This document shows positions 33,882-42,755 of a stretch of 64,000 bases of DNA, piece after piece (within the stretch, counting starts at the first letter, position 1; every line of letters begins with the position of its first letter). Source of the stretch: Myxococcota bacterium (GTDB lineage Bacteria; Myxococcota_A; UBA9160; UBA4427); the NCBI GenBank assembly GCA_028278345.1, contig JANQEL010000100.1, forward strand, positions 36,951 to 100,950, written 5' to 3'. Below the pieces are notes generated by a model. It searched no databases and was not told the origin of the DNA. It saw only the letters and a list, made by a program, of their open reading frames with translations. The translations under genes and the position numbers were made by a program.

Positions 33882-34580
33882 TTGACGGACGGGGTGATGA
33901 CCCAGCTGAGCATCGTTCCGGGGCATGAGGACGAGTGCTTGAGGTCGTGGGAACGTGCAGTCGAGGTCCGCGTGGGCTGTGGTTTCGAGCTGCAGAACGC
34001 ATTCATCGAAACGGGGCCAGGAGTCGTCATCCGTGTCGCCGACTCTGAAGTGAACAAGTCGGGCGAGGAGAGGATCCTGACCAGCCTGTATCGCTGTGAT
34101 GGAGATGTCGAGGTTGCGGAGAGAAACTTTCGTTCCGATGCGAAAGCACTGGAGCTCGCGGCGGCGAGCAGGGACTACCTGGTTCGTGACGAGGAGACGA
34201 GACGGGTAGCGTCGAGGCTGATGAAACCGCCAAGCGTCGATAACCAGGGTCGCATGATCGTCATGAGGCGATATGACATCCAGAACGACTGGAACGAGTT
34301 CATTGATGTATGGAAGATGATCCTGCCCGTTCGAGAGGAATACGGCTTCGAGTGCCTGTTCGCGGTAGAGGACACCGAAGAGAAGACGTTCTTCTGGGCG
34401 TTCACCTACGATGGAGACAGTTTCTCCGAATTCATGAGGGACGGGCAGAAGGCGTACTACGCCGACCCCAGACGAGTGGAGTTGGAGACCGTCAACAACT
34501 ACCTGGCCGAGGTCAGGCTCACACCATCTCGGCAGTTGATGATCGATCGGAACTCGAACGCCGCGAGCACATCCGAGTGA
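33882..34580 (+). CDS. Dimeric alpha/beta-barrel (NIPSNAP-like) protein
   Basis: A 232-residue protein with two ferredoxin-like halves. The second contains MIVMRRYDIQNDWNEFIDVWKMILPVREEYGF and LFAVEDTEEKTFFWAFTYDGDSFSEFMRDGQKAYYADP, typical of NIPSNAP-type domains. Starts at TTG 33882 (GGAAGGGAG 7 nt before it), GTG 33894 and ATG 33897 are all possible; the TTG has the best ribosome site. NIPSNAP-like proteins bind hydrophobic or heme-like ligands and often accompany catabolic operons, but no reaction is known. It is 75 nt after the lyase-like gene and 10 nt before the transporter. Confidence 0.7.
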   Translation: MTDGVMTQLSIVPGHEDECLRSWERAVEVRVGCGFELQNAFIETGPGVVIRVADSEVNKSGEERILTSLYRCDGDVEVAERNFRSDAKALELAAASRDYLVRDEETRRVASRLMKPPSVDNQGRMIVMRRYDIQNDWNEFIDVWKMILPVREEYGFECLFAVEDTEEKTFFWAFTYDGDSFSEFMRDGQKAYYADPRRVELETVNNYLAEVRLTPSRQLMIDRNSNAASTSE

Positions 34581-34590
34581 CTCGCCGCAG

Positions 34591-35868
34591 ATGACTGCTC
34601 CCAGCCAAGCGCCCGTTCGCGAGGTGTCGAATGCCTACCGCTGGTACTCGGTTGGCATGCTGGCGCTCGTCTATGCCTCGAGCCAGGTCGATCGCCAAAT
34701 CATGGGGATTCTGCTTCAGCCGATCAAACTCGAGCTCGGAGCGTCGGACACGCAAATGGGATTCCTGGTCGGTCTCACGTTCGCGCTTTTCTACGCCGGA
34801 CTCGGCATGCCCATCGCGATGGTTGCGGACCGCAGCAATCGCCGAAACATCATCGCGCTGTCCATAGCGGTATGGAGCTGCATGACGGTGGCATGCGGCT
34901 ACGTCGCCAACTTCACGCAGATGGCGCTCGCTCGCATCGGCGTCGCCGTGGGCGAGGCCGGCTCGACGCCGCCTTCGCACTCGATCATCTCGGATCTCTT
35001 CGGTCCGCACGAGCGCGCCTCGGCGATGGCGCTCTTCGTCGTCGGCGCCAACGTGGGCCTGCTGATCTCGTACCTCGGTGGGGGCTGGATGGCCGACAAC
35101 TGGGGGTGGCGCACGGCCTTCATCGTCGTCGGCCTTCCGGGCATCGCGATCGCGGTGCTCTTGATGCTGACGGTGCGTGAGCCAGCCCGCGGCGCGCGGG
35201 ACAGCGGACCAGGCGAGGCCCAGAGAGTGCGGTTCGGGGAAGCCGTCCGGTTCATGTTTCGCGAGCCAGCCATCCGCAACATCGTCCTTGGCAAGAGTCT
35301 CGGCGGCTTCGTCAGCTACGGGCTCGTACTCTGGGTTCCGGCCTTTCTCGTCCGGACGCACGACCTCTCGGCAACTCGGGTCGGTCTGACCCTCGCACTG
35401 GTGCTCGGCGTTGGAGGTGGGATCGGCACCCTCCTGTCGGGGCGCATCGTCGACGCTCTCGGCCGACGAGATCCGCGCTGGCGTGCGTGGGCGATCGCGA
35501 TAAGCAAGGTGGTGCCGATCCCGCTGTCGATCGGATTCCTTCTCGTCGACGACTTCGCCCTGGCGATCGGGCTCTACATCCTTCCAGCCATGTTCGGAGC
35601 CTTCTACCTGGCGCCCTCGGCCGCTCTCATACAGGAACTCGTCCAGCCGCGCATGCGTGCCCTGGCCGCCGCCGTCGCAATGTTCATGACGAACATGATC
35701 GGTATGGGACTGGGCCCGCAGGGCGTGGGCATCCTGAGCGATGTCCTCAAGCCGACCTACGGGGACGAATCGCTGCGGTACGCGCTCGTGCTCTTCCTGT
35801 TCGTGAACGTGTGGTGCGCCTTCCACTTCGTCCTCGCTGGACGCCACCTGGGCCGGATGGAGCGCTGA
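34591..35868 (+). CDS. MFS transporter
   Basis: A 425-residue major facilitator with about 12 hydrophobic segments. The first pair frames YASSQVDRQIMGILLQPIKLELG, and the loop between helices 2 and 3 reads GMPIAMVADRSNRRNI, the MFS motif A. The N-terminal DRQ-type signature occurs in the hexuronate/spinster-like branch that exports or imports organic acids and lipids. It ends the aconitase operon, so it probably imports the acid degraded by the enzymes upstream. Confidence 0.9.
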   Translation: MTAPSQAPVREVSNAYRWYSVGMLALVYASSQVDRQIMGILLQPIKLELGASDTQMGFLVGLTFALFYAGLGMPIAMVADRSNRRNIIALSIAVWSCMTVACGYVANFTQMALARIGVAVGEAGSTPPSHSIISDLFGPHERASAMALFVVGANVGLLISYLGGGWMADNWGWRTAFIVVGLPGIAIAVLLMLTVREPARGARDSGPGEAQRVRFGEAVRFMFREPAIRNIVLGKSLGGFVSYGLVLWVPAFLVRTHDLSATRVGLTLALVLGVGGGIGTLLSGRIVDALGRRDPRWRAWAIAISKVVPIPLSIGFLLVDDFALAIGLYILPAMFGAFYLAPSAALIQELVQPRMRALAAAVAMFMTNMIGMGLGPQGVGILSDVLKPTYGDESLRYALVLFLFVNVWCAFHFVLAGRHLGRMER

Positions 35869-36055
35869 TCGACACGGGCTGCTTCACGCGTACAGCTTGT
35901 TCCGCCAGGCCGTCGTTGCAGGGGCGGATATCGTCGAGGCTTGGACCGTGCGGTCGAAGGTACGAAGCCGTTGATTGCTCGCGCGTATTCGCAGCCCGCG
36001 AACGGTGAACTGCCCTGGATTCGCTGAAGGTTCCAGTTCTTGAGAGGATGGAGTC

Positions 36056-36754
36056 ATGGCGAAGATGAAGCGAGACGATCTTGAGACGCGCCGCCATTGG
36101 AGGCCCACCGGCGAACAACTCGGCGCCTCATTGGTGAGTGCGGCGATCACCGCCCTCGAGACTCACGGAGGTCGGCCGGCAATTCGGCGAGTGTCGGATG
36201 ACGTCGAGGTCATCGACATGACCATCAGCATGTTCGAGCACCTGGAGGCCAGCGACTTTCCCGATCTGGATCAACTGATCTTCAGTCATGAACCTCCCGA
36301 TCCTGAAGCGGGCGTCCCGGATACGCGCGGAATCTCCTTGCAGCTCCTTCGCTCCGCGCTCGAGTTCAAGGGGCGCCTGAAGGCCTTCCATCGGTCCGAT
36401 CCCAGCGTTGATCTCGACGACCTCTTGTGGTCACTCAGCCATGCCGAGGCAGTGCGCGGCGAGCTGAGAAACGCGTCGTCCGAGGAATTCGCGCGCAACC
36501 GGCTTCAGTGGTTGCGGACTCCCGGCCAGGCGAAGGGACGCGAGACGAAAACGGAAAGGATGAAGGTTCGAAACGACCAGATCCGCGCCATGGCAGACGA
36601 GTTTCGTGAGAAACAGTCGAAGCGGGGCAGGCCAGAACCATCGCTCGCGCAGATCGCGCGACACATTCGCCGCAGGCTCGACGAGCAACCTGCTAGCGGC
36701 GATCGCCAATTGAGCGAGAAGAGCATCATCGACATCATTCAAGGCCGCCGATAA
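36056..36754 (+). CDS. Hypothetical mobile-island protein, possible DNA-binding C-terminus
   Basis: A 232-residue protein with a basic C-terminal third (RGRPEPSLAQIARHIRRRLDEQ and LSEKSIIDIIQGRR) that looks like a helix-turn-helix of the kind found in phage regulators. The N-terminal part (about 1-150) is unassigned and acidic. It is the first gene of a phage-derived block that continues with the ParB-methyltransferase. No integrase or attachment site could be recognised near it. No function is proposed. Confidence 0.65.
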   Translation: MAKMKRDDLETRRHWRPTGEQLGASLVSAAITALETHGGRPAIRRVSDDVEVIDMTISMFEHLEASDFPDLDQLIFSHEPPDPEAGVPDTRGISLQLLRSALEFKGRLKAFHRSDPSVDLDDLLWSLSHAEAVRGELRNASSEEFARNRLQWLRTPGQAKGRETKTERMKVRNDQIRAMADEFREKQSKRGRPEPSLAQIARHIRRRLDEQPASGDRQLSEKSIIDIIQGRR

Positions 36755-36804
36755 CAGGGTGTCTGAGGAACAGTTGCGTCGGTGTTGCCGTTAGCTGCAC
36801 TCAT

Positions 36805-36833
36805 CCGTCCATCTGGAACATCCAGGTGGACGG
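36805..36833 (+). other. Strong hairpin upstream of the ParB-methyltransferase gene
   Basis: CCGTCCATCTGG and CCAGGTGGACGG pair over 12 positions (one G-U) around the 5-base loop AACAT. It lacks a T-run, so it is more likely an RNA regulatory element or protein-binding dyad than a terminator. Confidence 0.55.
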
Positions 36834-36867
36834 CTATCGCTAGTAGATGGCTTCCGCTGATACGGCC

Positions 36868-36887
36868 GGGGAACCACTCTGTTCCCC
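36868..36887 (+). promoter_or_regulatory. Hairpin abutting the ParB-methyltransferase start codon
   Basis: GGGGAAC and GTTCCCC (7-bp perfect stem, loop CACTCT) end one base before the ATG at 36888. The left arm is the only purine-rich stretch that could serve as ribosome binding site, so folding would hide it. Confidence 0.5.
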
Positions 36888-38351
36888 ATGGAAGAAAACC
36901 ACCGCGACCAAGACAATTCTCTCTCAGACACCCCGAACCCGAAGCCGGCCCCGCCCGCGGAAGCTGATCGCGTAGGAATGCTGCTCGATGCGCGCATCGA
37001 GCACCGCTCTATCGCGTCGCTCGCCCTTCGACGGAACAACCCTCGGACCCACTCCGAGAAGCAGATCCGCCAGATCGCGGCCTCGATCAAGACGTTCGGT
37101 TTCACGAACCCGATCCTGATCGATGCATCCGCAACGGTCATCGCCGGCCACGGCCGGGTTCGCGCCGCGAAGCAGCTCGGGATGGAGACAGTTCCCACCC
37201 TCCGGCTCGAGCATCTCTCGGAAGAGCAGGTCCGTGCCTACGTGATCGCCGACAACCGGCTCGCCGAGTGCGCCGGGTGGGACCATGACCTCCTGGCCAT
37301 CGAATTGCAGTGGCTCTCTGAGATCGAACTCGAATTCGACCTCGAGGTCATCGGGTTCGACGCCCCGGAGATCGATCTCCTGATCGGCGGGAAGTCCGAC
37401 GAAACCGAATCGGACCCCGCCGACGAGCTTCCTGAATCCAGCATCGAGCATCCGGCCGTGACGCGCCCCGGCGATCTCTGGCAGATCGGCCCCCATCGGC
37501 TGCTCTGCGGTGACGCCCTCAACAAGAGGACGTACGAGGAGCTGTTCGGACGAAAGGAGGCCCACGTCGTGTTCGTCGATCCGCCGTACAACGTCCCCAT
37601 TGATGGACATGTCTCGGGACTGGGCCGGGCCCGCCATGACGAATTCGCCATGGCGAGCGGAGAGATGAGCGAGGCTGAGTTCATCGCGTTCCTGGAGCGA
37701 GCTCTCGCGCACCACGCTGCGTACAGCCGGAACGGCTCCCTTCACTTTGTATGCATGGACTGGCGGCACAGCGCAGAGCTGCTGACCGCGACTCGCGAGA
37801 TCTACTCCGAACAGAAGAACGTCTGCGTGTGGGTGAAGACGAACGCCGGTATGGGTTCGCTTTATCGGTCCCAGCACGAGTTCGTCCACGTCTTCAAGGT
37901 CGGCGACGCGCCGCACACGAACAACGTCGAACTCGGAAAGCACGGCCGCTCGCGCAGCAACGTCTGGCGCTACGCCGGTGCCAACAGCTTTGGGCACGAT
38001 CGCGACAACCACCTTGCCATTCACCCCACGGTAAAGCCCGTGCGGCTGGTGGCGGACGCGATCCTCGACTGCACGAAACGGGGCAACCGCGTGCTCGATG
38101 GCTTCGCAGGTTCGGGAACGACACTGCTCGCCGCTGAGCGCACGGGCCGTGTCGGATACGGCATCGAACTCGAACCCCGTTACGTCGACACCACGATCCG
38201 CCGGTTGGCCGAGCACGCTGGGCTCGAAGCGATCCACGCCGAGAGCGGCCTCACGTTCGACGAGCTGGCTGCGCTTCGTGCAGCGGAGTCCGAAACCCCT
38301 CCCGCCAGCGAACCCACCGCCGCCACCCCCAGCGATGAGGACCAACGATGA
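36888..38351 (+). CDS. ParB-like nuclease domain fused to DNA (N4/N6) methyltransferase
   Basis: A 487-residue fusion of the kind often carried by prophages. The N-terminal ParB/sulfiredoxin-like domain spans about 40-130 (NNPRTHSEKQIRQIAASIKT, VIAGHGRVRAAKQLG). It is followed by a beta-class amino-methyltransferase with catalytic motif IV VDPPYN and, near the C-terminus, the SAM-binding motif I DGFAGSGTTLLAAE. The motif order (IV before I) is that of the beta class. It would methylate adenine N6 or cytosine N4 in phage or host DNA. No cognate restriction enzyme is adjacent, so it is probably an orphan. Its stop overlaps the next start by 4 nt (ATGA). Confidence 0.9.
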   Translation: MEENHRDQDNSLSDTPNPKPAPPAEADRVGMLLDARIEHRSIASLALRRNNPRTHSEKQIRQIAASIKTFGFTNPILIDASATVIAGHGRVRAAKQLGMETVPTLRLEHLSEEQVRAYVIADNRLAECAGWDHDLLAIELQWLSEIELEFDLEVIGFDAPEIDLLIGGKSDETESDPADELPESSIEHPAVTRPGDLWQIGPHRLLCGDALNKRTYEELFGRKEAHVVFVDPPYNVPIDGHVSGLGRARHDEFAMASGEMSEAEFIAFLERALAHHAAYSRNGSLHFVCMDWRHSAELLTATREIYSEQKNVCVWVKTNAGMGSLYRSQHEFVHVFKVGDAPHTNNVELGKHGRSRSNVWRYAGANSFGHDRDNHLAIHPTVKPVRLVADAILDCTKRGNRVLDGFAGSGTTLLAAERTGRVGYGIELEPRYVDTTIRRLAEHAGLEAIHAESGLTFDELAALRAAESETPPASEPTAATPSDEDQR

Positions 38352-38809
38352 GCGAAGACAAGCCCGCTACCGCCGAAGCAACCGAGGCCGAGTACGAGGT
38401 GGGCTACGGCAAGCCCCCAAAGCACACCCGCTTCAGGAAGGGCCAATCCGGCAACCCTCGCGGCCGCCCCAAAGGAACCAAGAACCTCAAGACCGACCTC
38501 ACCGAGGAGTTGAGCGAGCGGATCATCGTTCGCGAAGGCGAGGAGTCGCGCAAGGTCAGCAAACAGCGCGCCGTCGTGAAGACCCTCGTCGCCAAGACGC
38601 TCAAGGGCGACAACCGCGCCGGGGCGCTCTTGGTCTCGATGATGATGCGCCTGCTCGAGACCGGCGAGGGCACCCCCGATTCCGAGGAGACGCTCCTCGA
38701 AGACGAATTCGAGGTCATGAAGGCCTTCGAAGATCGGATCCGTCGTGATCAAGATCGGCGACAGGTCCAGAACAACACAACCCCCAACCCCAAGCAGGAA
38801 ACGTCATGA
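38348..38809 (+). CDS. DUF5681 domain-containing protein
   Basis: A 153-residue protein with the DUF5681 signature YGKPPKHTRFRKGQSGNPRGR followed by PKGTKN near the N-terminus, then a helical region and an acidic C-terminus. In many alphaproteobacterial and other prophage-like elements this gene directly precedes the terminase large subunit and is presumed to act in packaging. Both ends overlap its neighbours by 4 nt, so it is translationally coupled to the methyltransferase and terminase. Confidence 0.85.
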   Translation: MSEDKPATAEATEAEYEVGYGKPPKHTRFRKGQSGNPRGRPKGTKNLKTDLTEELSERIIVREGEESRKVSKQRAVVKTLVAKTLKGDNRAGALLVSMMMRLLETGEGTPDSEETLLEDEFEVMKAFEDRIRRDQDRRQVQNNTTPNPKQETS

Positions 38810-40205
38810 ACAACCGTGCTCTATTCGAATCCATCCTCCGCAACGACCTCACCGCCTTTACCCAGCGCTGCTTTCAGACTGTGGTCCCGGGTCAGGAGTT
38901 CCTTCCGAACTGGCATGTCGAGGCCATCACGTATCAGCTGACACGGATTCTCGAGGGAGACATCCGCCGGCTGATCATCACGCTTCCGCCCCGGAACCTG
39001 AAGTCGATCTGCGCGTCGGTGGCCTTCCCGGCCTTCTGTCTCGGCCACAACCCGACGCTTCGGATCGTGGCGGCGAGCTACTCGCAGGACCTCGCCGCGA
39101 AGCACGCGCGCGATTGCCGGATCGTGATGGAGAGTGCCTGGTACCGGACCCTCTTTCCCGGGACTCGCATCGATCCTCGGAAGAACGCCGAGTCCGAGTT
39201 CGAGACCACAGCTCGAGGCTACCGACTCGGTACCTCGGTCGGAGGGACCCTCACGGGCCGCGGCGGGAATCTCATCGTCATCGACGATCCGATGAAGCCC
39301 GCCGAGGCCATGTCGGAGACCAAGCGAGCAGCGGTGGCCGACTGGTATGACTCGACACTGGCCTCACGCCTCGATCGCAAGACCGAAGACGCGATCGTGC
39401 TGATCATGCAGCGGCTCCACGTCGATGACCTCGTAGGGCACGTGATCGCGAAAGCCCCCGGTTGGACGCACCTCAACCTGCCAGCGATCGCAGAAGTCCC
39501 CGAAGAGGTCGCGGTCAGTGCCAGTACGTTCTATCACCGCCCCGCCGGACAGATCCTGCACCCGGAGCGCGAACCGCTCGATGTGCTGAATGATCTCAAG
39601 GCCTCGATGGCAGCCAGGCGTTCTCCGCCCAGTACCAGCAGGCCCCGGTGCCCTCCGGTGGTGCCCTGATTCGCAGGAAGTGGTTCCGCACCTACACGGC
39701 GACCCCGTCCCGCGAAAGTGGCGATCAGATCGTTCAGAGCTGGGACACGGCCGCGAAGGCGGACAATAGGAACGACTTCTCGGTCTGCACCACCTGGCTG
39801 AAGCGGAAGTCCGACCTCTACCTGCTGGACGTGCAGCGGAAGCGGCTCGAGTTCCCCGACCTTCGTCGGTTCGCGATCAAGCACGCCAAGGCGTTCAAGG
39901 CCAGCTCCATCTTGATCGAGGACGCGAGCACGGGGCAGTCACTCATTCAGGAGCTTCGGAACGAAGGGCTCCGCCCGATCGCCATCAAGCCGGACAGGGA
40001 CAAGGTCGTTCGCCTCGAAGCGCAGAGCGCCAAGATCGAGGCGGGGCACGTCCTGCTTCCGAGGACGGCACCCTGGCTCGACGATTTCCTCCTCGAGATC
40101 CTGGCGTTTCCATATGGGCGCTTCGACGACCAGGTGGATAGCGTCTCGCAGTTCCTCGCCTGGGCTACGAAACGGAGGGTTCGCATACACATTTCGTCGA
40201 TCTGA
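38806..40205 (+). pseudogene. Phage terminase large subunit, disrupted by a frameshift
   Basis: The first frame (38806 to about 39608) encodes the ATPase: LIITLPPRNLKS is the Walker A-like segment and NLIVIDDPMKP the Walker B. The nuclease half lies in another frame up to 40205: IVQSWDTAAKADNRNDFS, ILIEDASTGQ and FDDQVDSVSQFLAW carry the metal-binding Asp residues. Reading resumes correctly if one G is added near 39607-39610, where the sequence GATGGCAGC would be GATGGGCAGC, restoring GSQAFSAQYQQAPVPSGGAL. A one-base loss, real or an assembly error, therefore splits the gene. It is the motor that packages DNA in tailed phages; no portal or capsid gene follows. Confidence 0.85.
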
Positions 40206-40349
40206 ACCGTCGAGGCGGTGACTCCGGCGTTCGCGATTCTGCGATCGGGCTTCCATCGCCCGGGGCGAATGCCTGGCGAATGTGCACCGGAGAGATCGGA
40301 ATGTCGGCGCAGCTGCGTTGACTTCCTGGCCACCGCGAGCGTGTATGGG

Positions 40350-40378
40350 GGACCCGCGTAGACGTCCTGCGCGGGTCC
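40350..40378 (+). terminator. Hairpin before the DUF2924 gene
   Basis: GGACCCGCG and CGCGGGTCC form a perfect 9-bp stem with an 11-base loop, 145 nt after the terminase stop and 4 nt before the AAGGAGG ribosome site of the next gene. There is no T-run; it may end or attenuate the terminase transcript. Confidence 0.45.
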
Positions 40379-40394
40379 ACCAAGGAGGCACCCG

Positions 40395-40859
40395 GTGCCC
40401 AAGCCCGCCAGGTCGGCCGAGTCGATCTCAACCGAGATCGCTGCGCTCGAAGTGGTCTCCCATGCGGATCTCAAGAAGCGTTGGAGTGAATTCTTCGATG
40501 CCCCGTGCCCTCCGCACATGAGCCGCAAGTTCCTGACCCGTGCCATCGGCTACCAGATCCAGGTGCGTGCCCTGGGTGGCCTTGATCGGGTGACGCGCCG
40601 ACGGCTCGATCGAGCGGCCACGGACCTCGAAGCGGGGCGCCCCATCGTACCCGCTGTTCCTGCGATCAAGCCGGGTACTCGCCTCCTACGCGAGTGGCAG
40701 GGCAGGGTCCACGAAGTCCTGATCCTCGAGGAGGGTGTCGAGTACCGCGGCACGACGTGGCCATCGCTCTCGGCCGTCGCTCGGGAGATCACGGGCACGC
40801 GATGGTCCGGACCAAGGTTCTTCGGATTGAACGGAGGCGACACCAATGGCGGCGGCTAA
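40395..40859 (+). CDS. DUF2924 domain-containing protein
   Basis: A 154-residue protein from GTG 40395 with AAGGAGG 7 nt upstream. LKKRWSEFFDAPCPPHMSRKFLTRAIGYQIQ and the C-terminal GRVHEVLILEEGVEYRGTTWPSLSAVAREITGTRWSGPRFFGL are diagnostic of DUF2924. The last part resembles the RAMA/GIY-like domain often attached to recombinases. DUF2924 genes are regularly found directly before large serine recombinases, as here (14-nt overlap), so the product is probably a directionality or accessory factor; this has not been shown. Confidence 0.85.
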   Translation: MPKPARSAESISTEIAALEVVSHADLKKRWSEFFDAPCPPHMSRKFLTRAIGYQIQVRALGGLDRVTRRRLDRAATDLEAGRPIVPAVPAIKPGTRLLREWQGRVHEVLILEEGVEYRGTTWPSLSAVAREITGTRWSGPRFFGLNGGDTNGGG

Positions 40860-42498
40860 GAAGCGACGCTGCGCCACCTACACCCGCAAATCCTCCGAGG
40901 AGGGTCTCGAACAGGATTTCAACTCTCTCGACGCTCAGCGCGAAGCTTGCGAGGCGTTCATCCGAAGCCAGAAGAGCGAGGGGTGGAGTCTCGTTCGCAC
41001 CCGCTACGACGACGGCGGCTACTCCGGGGGAACACTCGATCGCCCGGCGCTCCATCTCCTCCTGGAAGATATCGAGGCAGGCAAGGTCGACACGGTTGTC
41101 GTCTATAAGGTCGACCGGCTGACCAGGTCGCTTGCCGACTTCGCGAAGATCGTCGAAGTCCTCGACGCACATGAAGCTTCCTTCGTGTCGGTGACCCAGC
41201 AATTCAACACCACGACTTCCATGGGGCGCCTCACGCTGAACATGCTCCTGTCCTTCGCGCAGTTCGAGCGCGAGGTCACCGGTGAGCGGATCCGGGACAA
41301 GATCGCGGCCTCAAAGCGCAAGGGACTCTGGATGGGGGGTCCGGTGCCACTTGGCTACGAGCCAGACGGTCGGACGCTCACGATTGTCGAGTCCGAGGCC
41401 GAGACGGTTCGAACCGTGTTTCGGCTCTATCTCGAGCATGGCTCCGTGCGGCTGGTCAAGGAGGCGGCGGATCGTCTGAGGCTGACCACCAAGGTTCGGG
41501 AAGACGCCGATCGCCACATGAGTGGCGGCCGCCCCCTGAGTCGAGGTCACATCTATCGTCTACTCGGCAACCCGCTCTATATCGGGCGCATCGCCCACAA
41601 CGGCGAGAGCTTCGAAGGACAGCACCCAGCGATCATTGATCCCGAGACCTGGAACTCAGTCCAGAAGCAGCTTGAGGAGCAGGCTCCTCCGCAATCGTCA
41701 CGAGGCGTAGCAACCCATTCCAGCCCACTCCGAGGGAAGCTCTTCGACCAGGCGGGGAACGCGCTCACGCCGAGCCATTCTGTGAAGTCCGGCAGACGTT
41801 ATCGGTACTACGTCTCACGGAATGCACTTCCCGCGGGAGCAGAGGGCGATGGCTCGCGTGGTCAGACCGCACGTTGGAGGCTACCTGCACGCGAGATCGA
41901 GCGCTTAGTAGGTAGCGCCGCATTGGCCCTACTCGGGTGTCCCTCGGAACTCGCTCGCGTGGCTCGAGCGTCGCGAATCGAAGAAGCACACATTCCAGCT
42001 CTGATCGAAAGCGTAGAGCGATGGGACGACAAACCTCTCGGGTACGTTCAACGCGTCGATCTCCGTGCGGACGAGATGACGATTCATCTCGATCTATCGA
42101 GCGTCGTCAGTAAAGAAGGCTTCGTCATCCGCGACGTGATCCCAATCAACATTCGCCGCCGCGGCGTCGAGATGCGACTTATTCTTGCGCGCGAGACGAA
42201 GGGTTCCATGGACACGCGTGTCGACCCGGCTCTAGTGAAGGCGATCGTCCGTGCGCGCCGGTGGTTCGAGCAGCTCGCGAACGGAGAAGTGACATCGTTC
42301 GCAGAAATCGCGAAAGCCGAAGGCGTCTCCCAACGCTATGTGGGCCGATCGATACCGCTTGCCTTCCTCGCTCCCGACGTCATTTCCAACGTTCTCACGG
42401 GAACACAGCCCATCGACCTGACCGCAGAGGAGCTGACGAAGCGGATCGATCTACCGCTGGCGTGGGCGGAACAGAAGAAGGTGCTTGGTCTTGATTGA
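40846..42498 (+). CDS. Large serine recombinase
   Basis: A 550-residue site-specific recombinase. The resolvase/invertase catalytic domain opens with CATYTRKSSEEGLEQDFNSLDAQREAC, in which Ser16 after Arg14 is the nucleophile. It continues with YDDGGYSGGTLDRPALHLLLEDI, VVVYKVDRLTRSLADF and LLSFAQFEREVTGERIRDK. The recombinase DNA-binding domain follows (GYEPDGRTL to about residue 250). The cysteine zinc ribbon found in many large serine integrases is not evident (GKLFDQAGNALTPSHS). It presumably integrated the island; the attachment sites were not identified. It overlaps the DUF2924 gene by 14 nt. Confidence 0.9.
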   Translation: MAAAKKRRCATYTRKSSEEGLEQDFNSLDAQREACEAFIRSQKSEGWSLVRTRYDDGGYSGGTLDRPALHLLLEDIEAGKVDTVVVYKVDRLTRSLADFAKIVEVLDAHEASFVSVTQQFNTTTSMGRLTLNMLLSFAQFEREVTGERIRDKIAASKRKGLWMGGPVPLGYEPDGRTLTIVESEAETVRTVFRLYLEHGSVRLVKEAADRLRLTTKVREDADRHMSGGRPLSRGHIYRLLGNPLYIGRIAHNGESFEGQHPAIIDPETWNSVQKQLEEQAPPQSSRGVATHSSPLRGKLFDQAGNALTPSHSVKSGRRYRYYVSRNALPAGAEGDGSRGQTARWRLPAREIERLVGSAALALLGCPSELARVARASRIEEAHIPALIESVERWDDKPLGYVQRVDLRADEMTIHLDLSSVVSKEGFVIRDVIPINIRRRGVEMRLILARETKGSMDTRVDPALVKAIVRARRWFEQLANGEVTSFAEIAKAEGVSQRYVGRSIPLAFLAPDVISNVLTGTQPIDLTAEELTKRIDLPLAWAEQKKVLGLD

Positions 42499-42690
42499 AG
42501 GACAGTCTGCACCCGAACCGGCTACTACCGCCGCCTAACGCGTTGCTGGCGGATGACAGCTGCGGCGCCATCGTCGAGCGTCACACCATGGTCAGCGACG
42601 GCTCAGTTCACCAATTTTGGAGGCCGCCAGAGTGGCGCCGGAAAAAAGTCCAACAAAAACCACACGTTGAAGAGATTTCAGATGGATCGC

Positions 42691-42727
42691 TTGACAAGAG
42701 GGAGACAAAGGGACTAAAAAGGTCCCT
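42691..42727 (+). promoter_or_regulatory. Candidate promoter with overlapping dyad for the DUF2130 operon
   Basis: TTGACA at 42691 and TAAAAA at 42715 are separated by 18 bp, a plausible sigma-70 pair 36 nt before the ATG. An inverted repeat AGGGAC/GTCCCT (42709-42714 and 42722-42727) brackets the -10 box, so a repressor could cover it. The surrounding 257 nt between the recombinase and this operon contain no other supported gene. Confidence 0.55.
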
Positions 42728-42755
42728 CTAGTTCCTAATGTGTCGGAGGATGACC

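Noticed and set aside
36056..42498. Complete prophage
   Set aside because: Only methylase, DUF5681, broken terminase, DUF2924 and recombinase are present; no portal, capsid, protease, tail or lysis genes.
42495..42731. Plus-strand frame of 78 codons after the recombinase
   Set aside because: No ribosome site, no motif, and it runs through the promoter candidate of the DUF2130 operon.
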